A stretch of DNA of 64,000 nt from Streptomyces tirandamycinicus (GCF_003097515.1 NZ_CP029188.1:2362001-2426000); one strand, 5' to 3'. Numbered from the stretch's first letter, positions 16,015 through 25,099 are shown. The notes: generated by a model not told the origin, from the sequence alone. Numbers and translations: made by a program.

Positions 16015-16872
16015 ATGCGGCAGGGTCCCGCGGTACGCCGGCGCAAGCTCGGGGAGGAGTTGCGGGGTCTGCGGCTGGGCGTCGGCCTCACAAGCCGTGA
16101 GGCGGCACTCCTCGTCGGCTGGAACCAGTCGAAAGTCAGCCGCATAGAGACCGGAACGAGCGGTGTGAAACCGGCCGATGTCGCGCTGCTGCTGGACGCC
16201 TACGGAGTGGCCGACCAGCGGCTGCGCGAGCTGCTGGGGACGCTTGCCGACACCGCGGACGGCGGGGGAAAGGGCTGGTGGCACGCCTATCGCGGGGTGA
16301 TTCCGCCGCAGTACCGGGACTTCATCAGCCTGGAGTCCCAGGCGAGCGCGGCGCGCACGCTGGAGACCTCCGTGGTGCCCGGGCTGCTCCAGACGCCCGA
16401 CTACGCGCGGGCGGTGACCCGTTCCGCGCTGGAGGGTGTGCCGTCGGCGACGGTGGACTCGCTGGTCGAGGTGCGCATCGCACGCCAGCGCGTGCTTCGG
16501 GCGGAACGCCCGCTGACCTTCAGTGCGGTGCTGGACGAGGCGGTCCTCCGGCGCCGGGTGGGGGGCCGGGAGGTGATGCGCGGTCAGCTGCGCCGGGTGC
16601 TGGAGATGGCCCAACTCCCGCATGTGCGCCTGCAGGTGCTGCCCTTCTCCATGGGCGGCTACGTGGGACTGACCGGATCTTTCGTTATCTTCTCCTTTCC
16701 GAACACTTCTGATCTGGACGTGGTTGTTCTCGACCACTTGACGAGTAGTCTCTACCTCGAACGGAAGGAAGACCTGGAGACGTACGGCGCCGCCTTCCGC
16801 ACCATGCAGGCGCATGCGCTCTCCCCGACCGACTCGTTGGATCTCGTCGCAGGGATCCGTGACGGCGTGTAG
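16015..16872 (+). CDS. Helix-turn-helix regulator with DUF5753 domain
   Basis: 285 residues. An XRE-type helix-turn-helix fills ~10-65 (LGEELRGLRLGVGLTSREAALLVGWNQSKVSRIETG). The DUF5753 sensor domain follows (~100-275), with ARTLETSVVPGLLQTPDYARAV and VGLTGSFVIFSFP, both standard for the family. The frame stays open upstream to 15607 but that part is repeat sequence, so ATG 16015 is chosen; GAGGAGACACGG lies just ahead. It lies 15 bp before the DUF397 gene and pairs with it and the divergent ATPase. Confidence 0.92.
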   Translation: MRQGPAVRRRKLGEELRGLRLGVGLTSREAALLVGWNQSKVSRIETGTSGVKPADVALLLDAYGVADQRLRELLGTLADTADGGGKGWWHAYRGVIPPQYRDFISLESQASAARTLETSVVPGLLQTPDYARAVTRSALEGVPSATVDSLVEVRIARQRVLRAERPLTFSAVLDEAVLRRRVGGREVMRGQLRRVLEMAQLPHVRLQVLPFSMGGYVGLTGSFVIFSFPNTSDLDVVVLDHLTSSLYLERKEDLETYGAAFRTMQAHALSPTDSLDLVAGIRDGV

Positions 16873-16887
16873 GGAAGGCACCCCCCG

Positions 16888-17103
16888 ATGTCTGCTCACG
16901 ACGCATGTGTACGCCCCGAGCCCGGCACGTCCTGGCGGCGCAGCAGCCGCAGTGTCGGAATGAACAACTGCGTGGAGACCGCACGGTGCGGCGAAGGCGC
17001 CGTGGCCGTGCGCGACTCGAAGAACCCGAGACTGCCGTACCTGGTGTTCTCACCGGGCGCCTGGACCGGATTCGTCCACGGACTGGGCACTCCACCGCGC
17101 TGA
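16888..17103 (+). CDS. DUF397 small protein
   Basis: 71 residues. The DUF397 core is clear: WRRSSRSVGMNNCVETA, then VAVRDSKNPRLPYLVFSPGAW. These proteins are the usual partners of DUF5753 regulators in Streptomyces, thought to act as antagonists or cofactors in a regulator-antiregulator pair. It is 15 bp downstream of its partner, in the same transcript. Confidence 0.9.
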   Translation: MSAHDACVRPEPGTSWRRSSRSVGMNNCVETARCGEGAVAVRDSKNPRLPYLVFSPGAWTGFVHGLGTPPR

Positions 17104-17201
17104 CCGGCCGGAGCGGCGGGCGCGAGACGCTGCCGCGCCGGAACCGGAGTCCGCCGCGTCCCGGCTGCTGGCTCTCGCCGTGGTCCCGCTCCCGGAGGCG
17201 C

Positions 17202-17296
17202 CTCAGATCCCGGAAGCCACCTCAGACCTCCGGTACCGTCTCAGACCTCCGGTACCGTCTCAGACCTCCGGTACCGTCTCAGACCTCCGGTGCCGT
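17202..17296. repeat. 19-bp tandem array spanning the bioF stop codon
   Basis: Four contiguous units of ctcagacctccggtaccgt (17221-17296) and one degenerate unit (17202-17220). The last unit contains the final codons and stop of bioF (17279), so each other unit is a copy of the gene's 3' tip. Units carry the inner palindrome CGGTACCG. Confidence 0.9.
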
Positions 17297-18433
17297 CTCC
17301 AGGATGGTGGCCACCGCCGTCCCGATCTGGCGCTCGGTGAGGTCGGCGCGCGCGGTGAGCCTGATCCGCGAGATCCCGTCCGGTACGGACGGCGGCCGGA
17401 AGCAGCCCACCACGAGACCGGCGGCACGGCAGTCCGCCGCCCAGCGCACCGCCGACTCCGGTGACGGGGCCTGCACGGAGACGACGGCCGCGTCCGGCCG
17501 GGCAGCGGTCAGCCCCGCCTCCGTCAACCGCCCGTGCAGGATGCTCGCCACGCTCCGGGCCCGGTCCGCGAGAGCGGGCTCACGGCGCAGCAGCCGCAGG
17601 CTCGCGAGGGCCGCACCCACCGCGGCCGGGGCGAGTCCGGTGTCGAAGATGAACGTACGGGCGGCGTTGACCAGATGCTCGATGACCCGCGCCGGGCCGA
17701 GGACCGCTCCGCCCTGGCTGCCCAGGGACTTGGACAGGGTGAGCGTGGCGACGACACCCGTGGCCCCCGCGAGGCCCGCCGCCCGCAGAGCCCCCCTGCC
17801 GCCCTCGCCGAGGACGCCGAAGCCGTGCGCGTCGTCCACGACCAGCGCGGCCCCGTGGGCACGGCACACCCCGGCGAAGGCGGACAGCGGTGCGGCGTCG
17901 CCGTCCACCGAGAACACCGAGTCGGACACCAGCAGGGCGCGCCTGCCGCGGTGGGCGTCCAGCGTCTTGGCCACGGCCTCCGGGTCGGCGTGTGCCACCA
18001 CGGCGGTCTCGGCCCGGGAGAGCCGGCAGCCGTCCACGATCGAGGCGTGGTTGCCGGCGTCCGACACGATCAGGGTCCCGGGTGCGCTGAGTGCCGTGAG
18101 CGCCGCGAGGTTCGCCGCGTACCCGGAGGAGAACACCAAAGCGGACTCGAACCCGCAGAACCGGGCCAGTTCGTGCTCGAGTTCCGCGTGCAGCTCGGTA
18201 CTGCCGGTCACCAGCCGGGATCCGGTGGCCCCCGCGCCCCAGCGCCGGGCGGCCGAGGCGGCCGCCTCGGTGACCTCGGCCCGGCGGGTGAGGCCGAGGT
18301 AGTCGTTGCTCGCCAGATCGAGCAGTGCCGAGTCCGCGGGCCGGGGGCGGAGTGAACGGACCAGGCCCGCGTCCGCACGGCGGCGCGCCGCGTCGTCCGT
18401 CCAGTCGAAAGGATCCTGCGGCACTGGGGGCAT
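17279..18433 (-). CDS. bioF: 8-amino-7-oxononanoate synthase
   Basis: 384 residues from the ATG at 18433. A PLP enzyme that condenses pimeloyl-ACP (or -CoA) with alanine in biotin synthesis. Family landmarks: LDLASNDYLGLTRR near the N-terminus, GATGSRLVTGSTELH, VVDDAHGFGVLGEGG, and the PLP lysine in TLSKSLGSQGG. It is divergent from bioB with a 142-bp shared promoter region. The open frame upstream of 18433 overlaps bioB and is not used. The C-terminus ends inside a tandem array. Confidence 0.95.
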   Translation of the reverse strand: MPPVPQDPFDWTDDAARRRADAGLVRSLRPRPADSALLDLASNDYLGLTRRAEVTEAAASAARRWGAGATGSRLVTGSTELHAELEHELARFCGFESALVFSSGYAANLAALTALSAPGTLIVSDAGNHASIVDGCRLSRAETAVVAHADPEAVAKTLDAHRGRRALLVSDSVFSVDGDAAPLSAFAGVCRAHGAALVVDDAHGFGVLGEGGRGALRAAGLAGATGVVATLTLSKSLGSQGGAVLGPARVIEHLVNAARTFIFDTGLAPAAVGAALASLRLLRREPALADRARSVASILHGRLTEAGLTAARPDAAVVSVQAPSPESAVRWAADCRAAGLVVGCFRPPSVPDGISRIRLTARADLTERQIGTAVATILETAPEV

Positions 18434-18575
18434 GGTCCGGTCCTTTTGTAGGCAGCGAACAGACCCTAGCGGGGGACGCCGAAGGTCAGAGTGTGGCCAT
18501 ACACACACCTCAAACGGGGGCCGTTGTGGAGTTCCTCCTTGGCCGGGGGGTGTCCGGTAGGCGAGGATCTGCGCC
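18434..18575. promoter_or_regulatory. Divergent bioF/bioB control region
   Basis: The region contains AACGG-N3-CCGTT (18513-18525) and GTGT-N6-ACAC near 18490-18503. On the minus strand TAGGGT upstream of bioF could be a -10. A biotin repressor site (BioQ or BirA type) is expected here, but no sequence matches a consensus I can state with confidence. Confidence 0.4.
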
Positions 18576-19748
18576 ATGGACCTCCTGAACACGCTGGTGG
18601 ACAAGGGCCTGCGGCGTGAGCTGCCGACCCGCGAAGAAGCGCTCGCCGTGCTGGCGACCTCCGACGACGATCTGCTCGATGTGGTGGCCGCGGCCGGAAA
18701 GGTGCGCCGCCAGTGGTTCGGGCGGCGGGTGAAACTGAACTACCTGGTCAACCTGAAGTCCGGGCTCTGCCCCGAGGACTGCTCGTACTGTTCGCAGCGG
18801 CTCGGTTCCACCGCGGAGATCCTCAAGTACACCTGGCTGAAGCCGGACGACGCGTCCCAGGCCGCCGCCGCCGGGGTCGCGGGCGGCGCGAAGCGGGTCT
18901 GCCTGGTCGCCAGCGGCCGCGGCCCGACGGACCGGGACGTCGACCGCGTCTCGAAGACCATCGAGGCCATCAAGGAGCAGAACGAGGGCGTCGAGGTGTG
19001 CGCGTGCCTGGGGCTGCTCTCCGAGGGCCAGGCCGAACGGCTGCGCGAGGCCGGAGCCGACGCCTACAACCACAACCTCAACACGTCCGAGGGGACGTAC
19101 GGGGACATCACGACCACCCACACGTACGCGGACCGTGTGGACACCGTCCAGAAGGCGCACGCGGCCGGGCTGTCCGCCTGCTCGGGCCTGATCGCGGGCA
19201 TGGGCGAGAGCGACGAGGACCTGGTCGACGTGGTGTTCGCGCTGCGGGAGCTGGACCCCGACTCGGTGCCGGTGAACTTCCTGATCCCCTTCGAGGGCAC
19301 TCCCCTGGCGAAGGAATGGAATCTGACGCCCCAGCGGGCGCTGCGGATCCTCGCCATGGTGCGGTTCGTCTGCCCGGACGTGGAGGTACGCCTCGCCGGC
19401 GGCCGCGAGGTCCATCTGCGCACCCTGCAGCCGCTGGCGCTGCACCTGGTCAACTCGATCTTCCTCGGCGACTACCTCACCAGCGAGGGCCAGGCCGGCA
19501 AGGCGGACCTGGAGATGATCGCGGACGCGGGCTTCGAGGTGGAGGGCGCGGACACCACGACACTTCCGGCGCACCGGACGGAGGCCGCCTCCGGGGGCTG
19601 CGGTTCGCACGGCGGCGGAGGATGCGCCCCGTGCGGCGACTCCGCCGAGGACACCGGGCAGCAGGCCGCCGGCACGCCCGGCGCGCGCCCCGATCTGGTG
19701 GCCGTCCGCCGCCGCGGCGCGGGAACCGGCCTCGCCCCCAATGCGTAG
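18576..19748 (+). CDS. bioB: Biotin synthase with Cys-rich C-terminal extension
   Basis: 390 residues. Radical SAM enzyme inserting sulfur into dethiobiotin. The [4Fe-4S] motif is Cys65, Cys69, Cys72 (CPEDCSYC). The classical [2Fe-2S] ligands are also present: Cys109 (RVCLVASG), Cys142 (VCACLG), Cys202 (ACSGLI) and Arg272 (VRLAGGRE). An extra tail beyond ~330 holds Cys342, Cys350 and Cys353 in a Gly-rich context plus His345, then a disordered end. The tail could bind metal or an extra cluster. It overlaps bioA by 8 bp. Confidence 0.96.
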   Translation: MDLLNTLVDKGLRRELPTREEALAVLATSDDDLLDVVAAAGKVRRQWFGRRVKLNYLVNLKSGLCPEDCSYCSQRLGSTAEILKYTWLKPDDASQAAAAGVAGGAKRVCLVASGRGPTDRDVDRVSKTIEAIKEQNEGVEVCACLGLLSEGQAERLREAGADAYNHNLNTSEGTYGDITTTHTYADRVDTVQKAHAAGLSACSGLIAGMGESDEDLVDVVFALRELDPDSVPVNFLIPFEGTPLAKEWNLTPQRALRILAMVRFVCPDVEVRLAGGREVHLRTLQPLALHLVNSIFLGDYLTSEGQAGKADLEMIADAGFEVEGADTTTLPAHRTEAASGGCGSHGGGGCAPCGDSAEDTGQQAAGTPGARPDLVAVRRRGAGTGLAPNA

Positions 19749-21036
19749 CTCCCGCGAGGTGGTGGCCCTGGACCGGGCCCATGTCTGGCATCCGTACGGT
19801 CCCATGCCGGGCCGCACGGACCCGCTGGTCGTGGAGTCCGCGTCCGGAGTGCGGCTGCGGCTCGCCGAACCGGTCCACGGGCACGCCGAGTTGGTGGACG
19901 GCATGTCCTCCTGGTGGTCGGCGGTGCACGGCTACAACCACCCGGTGCTCAACGACGCCGCGCGCGGCCAGCTGGAGCGGATGAGCCATGTGATGTTCGG
20001 CGGGCTCACCCACGAGCCCGCCGTCCGGCTCGCCACCCGGCTCGTCGAGATCACTCCGGAGCCGCTGCGGCACGTCTTCCTCTGCGACTCGGGCTCGGTG
20101 TCCGTCGAGGTCGCGGTGAAGATGTGCCTCCAGTACTGGCGTTCGACGGGCCGCCCGGACAAGCGCAGGCTGCTGACCTGGCGCGGCGGCTACCACGGCG
20201 ACACCTGGCAGCCCATGTCGGTGTGCGACCCCGAGGGCGGGATGCACGACCTGTGGGCGGGGGTGCTGCCGCGGCAGGTCTTCGCCGACGCGCCGCCGGC
20301 CGGGCACGACCTGCCCTACGACCCCGCGTACGGGGACCACCTGCGCGAACTGGTCGCCCGGCACGCGGACGAACTGGCCGCCGTGATCGTGGAACCGGTG
20401 GTGCAGGGCGCGGGCGGGATGCGCTTCCACTCCCCCGCGTATCTGCGGGTGCTGCGGGAGGCGTGCGACGAGCACGACGTGCTGCTGGTCCTCGACGAGA
20501 TCGCCACCGGGTTCGGGCGCACCGGCAGGCTTTTCGCTGCGGAGCACGCGGGGATCTCGCCCGACGTCATGTGCCTCGGCAAGGCGCTGACCGGCGGCTA
20601 TCTGACCATGGCGGCGGCGCTGTGCACGGAGAGGGTCGCCGACGGCATCTCCCGGGGCGAGGTGCCGGTACTGGCCCACGGGCCGACCTTCATGGGCAAT
20701 CCGCTCGCCGCGGCGGTCGCCTGCGCGTCGATCGACCTGCTGCTCTCCCAGGACTGGCAGCAGGAGGTCAAGCGGCTGGAGACCGGGCTCCGCGAGGGTC
20801 TCGGGGAGGCGGCGGGCATCGACGGCGTCCGGGACGTCCGCGTACTGGGCGGCATCGGCGTCGTCCAGCTCGACCACCCGGTGGACATGGCGGCGGCGAC
20901 CGAGGCCGCCGTGCGCGAGGGCGTGTGGCTGCGGCCCTTCCGCGATCTGATCTACACCATGCCGCCGTACGTCACGGGCGACGCGGATCTCGCGCTGATC
21001 ACGCGGGCGGTCCGGGCCGCGGCCGCGGCAGGCTGA
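19741..21036 (+). CDS. bioA: Adenosylmethionine-8-amino-7-oxononanoate aminotransferase
   Basis: 431 residues. PLP class III aminotransferase converting KAPA to DAPA with S-adenosylmethionine as amino donor. Landmarks: [63 protein letters not shown] and the PLP lysine in [15 protein letters not shown]. The start overlaps the bioB stop by 8 bp, so the genes are co-translated. Confidence 0.96.
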   Translation: MRSSREVVALDRAHVWHPYGPMPGRTDPLVVESASGVRLRLAEPVHGHAELVDGMSSWWSAVHGYNHPVLNDAARGQLERMSHVMFGGLTHEPAVRLATRLVEITPEPLRHVFLCDSGSVSVEVAVKMCLQYWRSTGRPDKRRLLTWRGGYHGDTWQPMSVCDPEGGMHDLWAGVLPRQVFADAPPAGHDLPYDPAYGDHLRELVARHADELAAVIVEPVVQGAGGMRFHSPAYLRVLREACDEHDVLLVLDEIATGFGRTGRLFAAEHAGISPDVMCLGKALTGGYLTMAAALCTERVADGISRGEVPVLAHGPTFMGNPLAAAVACASIDLLLSQDWQQEVKRLETGLREGLGEAAGIDGVRDVRVLGGIGVVQLDHPVDMAAATEAAVREGVWLRPFRDLIYTMPPYVTGDADLALITRAVRAAAAAG

Positions 21037-21070
21037 CGCGGCCCCGGCAGGCTGAATCGGGGGCGCGGCC

Positions 21071-21146
21071 GGCCGAACCGGGGGCGTCCCAGGGCCGGGG
21101 CGTCCGCGGGCCGAACCGGGGGCGTCCGACGGCCGGGGCGTCCGCG
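21071..21146. repeat. 38-bp tandem duplication between bioA and bioD
   Basis: Two 38-bp units (21071-21108, 21109-21146), 36 of 38 positions identical, lie in the 149-bp bioA-bioD gap. A shorter related piece precedes them. Confidence 0.85.
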
Positions 21147-21185
21147 CGCCCTTCCCTCCCACGCGTCCATCACCAGAGGAGCTCC

Positions 21186-21914
21186 ATGGGTGTCATCGTC
21201 GTCAGCGGGACCGGTACCGAGATCGGGAAGACCGTCGTCACCGCGGCCGTCGCCGCGGCGGCCGCCGCGCGCGGACGGACCGTGGCGGTACTGAAACCCG
21301 CTCAGACCGGTCTCTCCCACGGCGAACCGGGTGACGCCCGGGAGGCGGCCCGGCTGGCCGGCCCGGGCGTCACCGGGACCGAGCTCGCCCGCTTCCCCGA
21401 GCCGCTCGCCCCGGCGACGGCCGCCCGCCGGGCCGGAATGGCGCCGGTGGCACCGCACGAGGTCGCCGAGGCGGCCGCGAAGCTGGCGGCGGAGCACGAC
21501 CTGGTACTGGTCGAGGGCGCGGGCGGGTTGCTCGTACGCTTCGACGCGCGGGGCGGCACCCTCGCGGACGCCGCCCGCCTGCTGGGCGCTCCGGTGTTGG
21601 TCGTGGCCCCGGCCGGGCTCGGCACGCTCAACGCGACCGCGCTCACCGCGGAAGCCCTGCGCGCCCGCTCCCTGGAGCCCCTGGGGATCGTGGTCGGCAG
21701 CTGGCCCGCGGCGCCGGACCTCGCCGCCCGCTGCAATCTCGCCGATCTGCCGGAGTCGGCCGGTGCGGCACTGCTCGGCGCCGTCCCCGAGGGGTCCGGC
21801 TCGCTGGCTCCCGAGGCGTTCCGGGCCGCGGCGCCGCGCTGGCTGGCACCCGCGCTCGGCGGGTCCTGGGACGCGGAGGCGTTCGCGGCGGACTTCGGGC
21901 CGGCCGGACGCTGA
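21186..21914 (+). CDS. bioD: Dethiobiotin synthetase
   Basis: 242 residues. ATP-dependent closure of the ureido ring of dethiobiotin. The P-loop is VSGTGTEIGKTVV (~6-18); KPAQTGL and VEGAGGLLV are the other nucleotide and substrate motifs. Start ATG at 21186 is preceded by AGAGGAG (21175-21181). The 149-bp gap from bioA carries a tandem duplication, but the operon order bioB-bioA-bioD is standard. Confidence 0.95.
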   Translation: MGVIVVSGTGTEIGKTVVTAAVAAAAAARGRTVAVLKPAQTGLSHGEPGDAREAARLAGPGVTGTELARFPEPLAPATAARRAGMAPVAPHEVAEAAAKLAAEHDLVLVEGAGGLLVRFDARGGTLADAARLLGAPVLVVAPAGLGTLNATALTAEALRARSLEPLGIVVGSWPAAPDLAARCNLADLPESAGAALLGAVPEGSGSLAPEAFRAAAPRWLAPALGGSWDAEAFAADFGPAGR

Positions 21915-21919
21915 GCACC

Positions 21920-22250
21920 ATGCGGGCGCCCGTTCAGGAGATCGTTTTCGACTGTGCGGAGCCGTCGGCGCAGGCCCGGTTCCGGGCCGGGCCGCTCGGC
22001 GGGCAGGCCGTGGAACGCAGCGCCGGCAGGGCGTACGAGTCCGTACGCGTGTGCGGGTCGGCGCGGGCGTACGGGTCGGCGCGGATGTCCCGGAGCGGGT
22101 GGCCTGCCGGTGGCCGGCGCGTTCCGGCGCATTCCGGTTCGTTGCGGCTCGTTGCGGCGGAGGCGGCGCGGTTGCCGGACGTCCCCGGGGCCGGCGGAGG
22201 CGGGCGTCCCGGTCGCGGGGGTGGTGCCCCTCGGGGAACGGGTCGACTGA
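21920..22250 (+). pseudogene. Probable remnant of a VOC/glyoxalase-family gene
   Basis: The first ~35 codons read like the start of small VOC proteins (VQEIVFDCAEPSAQARF then GPLGG). After this the frame degrades into Arg/Gly-rich repeats with no VOC core. A piece resembling EAARL may survive near 22160. The frame runs on without a stop into the methyltransferase gene, so the original end is lost. Confidence 0.4.
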
Positions 22251-22351
22251 GTCGTGGCCCTCGGGGGGAGAATCATTCTGTCCGCCGTCCCTCCGCCGGG
22301 GGCGGTTCGCGCGGCGGGCGGGCCCGAGTCGTGCTCCGGAGGAGGCCAGCC

Positions 22352-23032
22352 ATGCCGTCGCGCAGCTCCAAGGTCCCCCGGGACGCCGTACACCATCCGC
22401 TGTTCGCCCGCTTCTACGCCCGGTTCAGCGTGGCGGCCGACGTCAAGGGCGGAATCGTCGCACACCGCCGGGAGCTGCTGGACGGCCTCTCGGGTCGCGT
22501 CATCGAGATCGGCGCGGGGAACGGGCTGAACTTCACCCACTACCCGGCGGCGGTGTCCGAGGTCGTCGCCCTGGAACCGGAGCGCACCCTGCGGCAGTTG
22601 GCGCTGACGGCCGCGATGCACGCGGAGGTGCCGGTCGACGTGGTGCCGGGCGCGGCGGAAGCGCTGCCCGTGAAGAGCGAGGCCTTCGACGCGGCGGTCG
22701 CCTCACTGGTGCTGTGCAGCGTCCGGGACCTGCCGCGTGCGCTCTCGGAGATCAAGCGGGTCCTGCGCCCCGGCGGTGAACTGCGGTTCTTCGAGCACGG
22801 GGCCGCTCCGGGCCGGCCGATGGCGACGGCGCAGCGGGCCCTGGACCGTACCGTCTGGCCTCGCGTCTTCGGGGGCTGCCACACGGCCCGGGACACGCTC
22901 GGCGCGATCGAGGCAGCCGGCTTCGAGCTGGGGACGTACCGAAGACTGCGCGTGCCCGAGAAGGGGCCTCGGCTTCCGACGTCCTTCTGTGTACTGGGGG
23001 TCGCGCGGCGACCGCACGAGGACACACGCTGA
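22352..23032 (+). CDS. Class I SAM-dependent methyltransferase
   Basis: 226 residues. Motif I is VIEIGAGNGLNF, followed by VVALEPERTLRQL, PGAAEALPVKSEAFDAAVASLVLCSV and KRVLRPGGELRFFEHG, as in the UbiE/Methyltransf_11 group. The start ATG at 22352 has CGGAGGAGG upstream. Substrate unknown; no operon partner. The 241-bp gap after it holds only GC-rich degenerate repeats around ccgccggaccggcc. Confidence 0.9.
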   Translation: MPSRSSKVPRDAVHHPLFARFYARFSVAADVKGGIVAHRRELLDGLSGRVIEIGAGNGLNFTHYPAAVSEVVALEPERTLRQLALTAAMHAEVPVDVVPGAAEALPVKSEAFDAAVASLVLCSVRDLPRALSEIKRVLRPGGELRFFEHGAAPGRPMATAQRALDRTVWPRVFGGCHTARDTLGAIEAAGFELGTYRRLRVPEKGPRLPTSFCVLGVARRPHEDTR

Positions 23033-23273
23033 GCCCGCCGACCGGACCGGTCCGTTCCGGCCCCGCTGTTGGCCCGCTGCGGACCTCGGCCGGCCGCCCC
23101 GCCCGTCCCGGGCCTCCCGGCACCGCCCACGGCCGCACAACACCCGCCCGTTCGGCACCGGACCGCGCGGCCGCACCACACCGCCGGACCGGCCGTACGC
23201 CCCCGGCCACCGTGCCATTGAGGGCCTCCGGCCGCACACCGCCGGACCGGCCACGTGCCGCCCGGCCACCGGG

Positions 23274-23645
23274 TCACTGGACCCAGCCGCGCAGCTCGCG
23301 TGCGATCCCGTGGACGCCCGTCTTGCCCTCCTTCACCAGCCGAGCGAGATCGCGCACGCTCTCGGCGGAAACGGCCACCCGCAGTCCGCTCGCGACGAGA
23401 TATCCGTAGCCGACGGCCGTCGCGAACATCGCGTTGGAGTGCTCCAGGGCGGGAACGTGCAGCAGTACCTGCATCAGGGCCGCCGCGCGGGTGTACGGGT
23501 CGTCGTACACGGCCATGCCGAAGATCTCCGCCTCATGGCGGCTCACCGCGGCGATCAGCGCACCCCAGTCGGTGACCTGCGGATCGCCGGGCGTCTTCTG
23601 CTCGGCGACCATGAGCAGCCAGGCGAGGTCGACCGACAGGCTCAA
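23274..23645 (-). CDS. Doc/Fic-like toxin component with degenerate active site
   Basis: 123 residues, helical, of the type annotated in Streptomyces as the Fic-family toxin of a toxin-antitoxin pair. It is Doc-sized, with DDPYTRAAALMQVLLHVPALEHSN as the likely counterpart of the Doc core. The Fic motif HPFx[D/E]GNxxR is not intact: VPALEHSNAM occupies its place, so AMPylation or kinase activity is doubtful. It overlaps the antitoxin gene by 4 bp. Confidence 0.7.
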   Translation of the reverse strand: MSLSVDLAWLLMVAEQKTPGDPQVTDWGALIAAVSRHEAEIFGMAVYDDPYTRAAALMQVLLHVPALEHSNAMFATAVGYGYLVASGLRVAVSAESVRDLARLVKEGKTGVHGIARELRGWVQ

Positions 23646-23974
23646 CGCTCGCCCTGTGCGCCGGACTTGCTGCGCCGGGAGCGGCGCGCGGCACCGGTGG
23701 CGTCTCCCCCCGGTCCCGCGTCCCCGCCGCCCGACGGGCTCATGGCGGTGACCGGCACCGGGGCGGCGGCTCCGAACTCCTCGGCGAACACCGACTCGTA
23801 CTGCTTCATGAAGTCGGCCGCCGCCTCGACGAAGGCGCGCCCCGCCTCACCCGCGTCCTGCTTGACGAGCTCCTCGATGTACCGGTTCACGCTGAGCCCG
23901 CGCTGGTGCGCCCGCCGACGCGCCGCCGCGGCGGTGCTCTCGTCCACCCGGACGTTCAACTGTGTCTTGGCCAC
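23642..23974 (-). CDS. Ribbon-helix-helix antitoxin
   Basis: 110 residues from the GTG at 23974. The N-terminal ~45 residues are an RHH (CopG/Arc-like) domain: KTQLNVRVDESTAAAARRRA and GLSVNRYIEELVKQ. The middle is helical and may bind the toxin; the tail is Gly/Arg-rich. It is first of the pair and overlaps the toxin gene by 4 bp. A perfect CTAGCGC-N4-GCGCTAG palindrome begins 10 bp upstream, matching an autoregulated promoter. Confidence 0.82.
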   Translation of the reverse strand: MAKTQLNVRVDESTAAAARRRAHQRGLSVNRYIEELVKQDAGEAGRAFVEAAADFMKQYESVFAEEFGAAAPVPVTAMSPSGGGDAGPGGDATGAARRSRRSKSGAQGER

Positions 23975-23983
23975 CCCTTCAAG

Positions 23984-24001
23984 CTAGCGCCATCGCGCTA
24001 G
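23984..24001 (-). promoter_or_regulatory. Palindromic operator of the toxin-antitoxin pair
   Basis: CTAGCGC-N4-GCGCTAG (23984-24001), perfect 7-bp arms, lies 10-27 bp upstream of the antitoxin GTG. RHH antitoxins bind such short inverted repeats over their own promoters. Confidence 0.65.
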
Positions 24002-24667
24002 TAGCGGCAAGAGGGCGGGGTGCACGGACGGGAGGAGAGTGCCCGTCACCCCTCCGTGGAACGCCGCTCGTGAACGATCGCTCGGCAGCTGACGGTTGAG
24101 GCGCCGTCCCGGCGCGGGGGTCGGCATGGCGACGCCCGCCGAGGCCGCGCAGGGCCGGGGAATCGCGCGCCAGCCGCGGTCGGGACTCCGGCGTCACGGA
24201 ATCGCTCCGCTGACGGGTCCTCACGACGGCCACTCGTCACGGTTCCTCCACCGGTCGGCGCAGCCGGACGGCACGCGGACGGACGACACGGGCGACGGAC
24301 GGGGGACGGACGAACGGGACGACACGGACGCGCAGCACGGACAGACGGCACGGACGGACGGCACGGACGGACGGCACGGACGCGCAGCACGGACGGACAG
24401 ACCGGCGAACCGTGCCACGGGCGAACCGGCCGTACGAGGGCGCATGGCCGGAACGGTTGCGGGAAGGCGCGTGTCGGAGCGGCGGCGCGCGCGAGGGCGC
24501 GCCGGTGGACCGGCTGCGAGGGGGCATGGAGGTGACCGAGGGCATGGAGGGGCGGCGGATCGCGGCGCGGCCGCCGGACGCACCGGGCGGCCGGCGCCCG
24601 GTACGGGGCCGCGGCAGGCGGCCGCGTACGGGAATCCCTTCGACGGCACGGCCGGGGCGGTGATGGG
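24002..24667. other. Gene-poor stretch with degenerate ggacgg repeats
   Basis: No gene is supported. 24265-24401 is a degenerate array of ~12-bp units (ggcacggacgga), including two copies of acggacgcgcagcacgg ~60 bp apart. Open frames here have Arg/Gly/Thr-biased products with no family resemblance. Confidence 0.55.
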
Positions 24668-25099
24668 ATGACCACCATGAGCGATCTTCGAACGAGGGCG
24701 GCGTCGGCCGCCGACCTCGACGCCGTACTCGCCTTCTGGAGGACGGCCGCCGAGGGCACGAGCATCAGCGACGACCGGGAGGGGGTCGAGCGGCTGGTGG
24801 CCAGGGACCCGGAGGCCCTGATCCTCGCCGAGCGCGACGGGGTGCTGGCCGGCACGATCATCGCGGGCTTCGACGGCTGGCGCTGCCACCTGTACCGGCT
24901 GGCGGTCCACCCCGAACACCGGCGGCAGGGGATCGCCGGTGCGCTGCTCGGCGCGGCGGAGGAGCGGTTCCTGCGGCTGGGCGGACGGCGCGGCGACGCG
25001 ATGGTCCTCGACCGGAACGAGGCCGCGCACCCCGCGTGGCGGGCGGCCGGCTACGCGCCCGAGCCGCAGTGTAGCCGCTGGGTGAAGCCGCTCGCATAG
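24668..25099 (+). CDS. GNAT-family N-acetyltransferase
   Basis: 143 residues; an alternative ATG lies at 24677. The acetyl-CoA pyrophosphate loop is HPEHRRQGIAGAL within LYRLAVHPEHRRQG, preceded by AGTIIAGFDGWR. The C-terminal FxxxGY element is present as WRAAGYAPEP. It acetylates a small molecule or protein N-terminus; substrate unknown. Stand-alone gene. Confidence 0.9.
   Translation: MTTMSDLRTRAASAADLDAVLAFWRTAAEGTSISDDREGVERLVARDPEALILAERDGVLAGTIIAGFDGWRCHLYRLAVHPEHRRQGIAGALLGAAEERFLRLGGRRGDAMVLDRNEAAHPAWRAAGYAPEPQCSRWVKPLA

Noticed and set aside
24096..24671. Open frame of ~190 codons before the GNAT gene
   Set aside because: Composition driven by ggacgg repeats; no ribosome site and no family resemblance.
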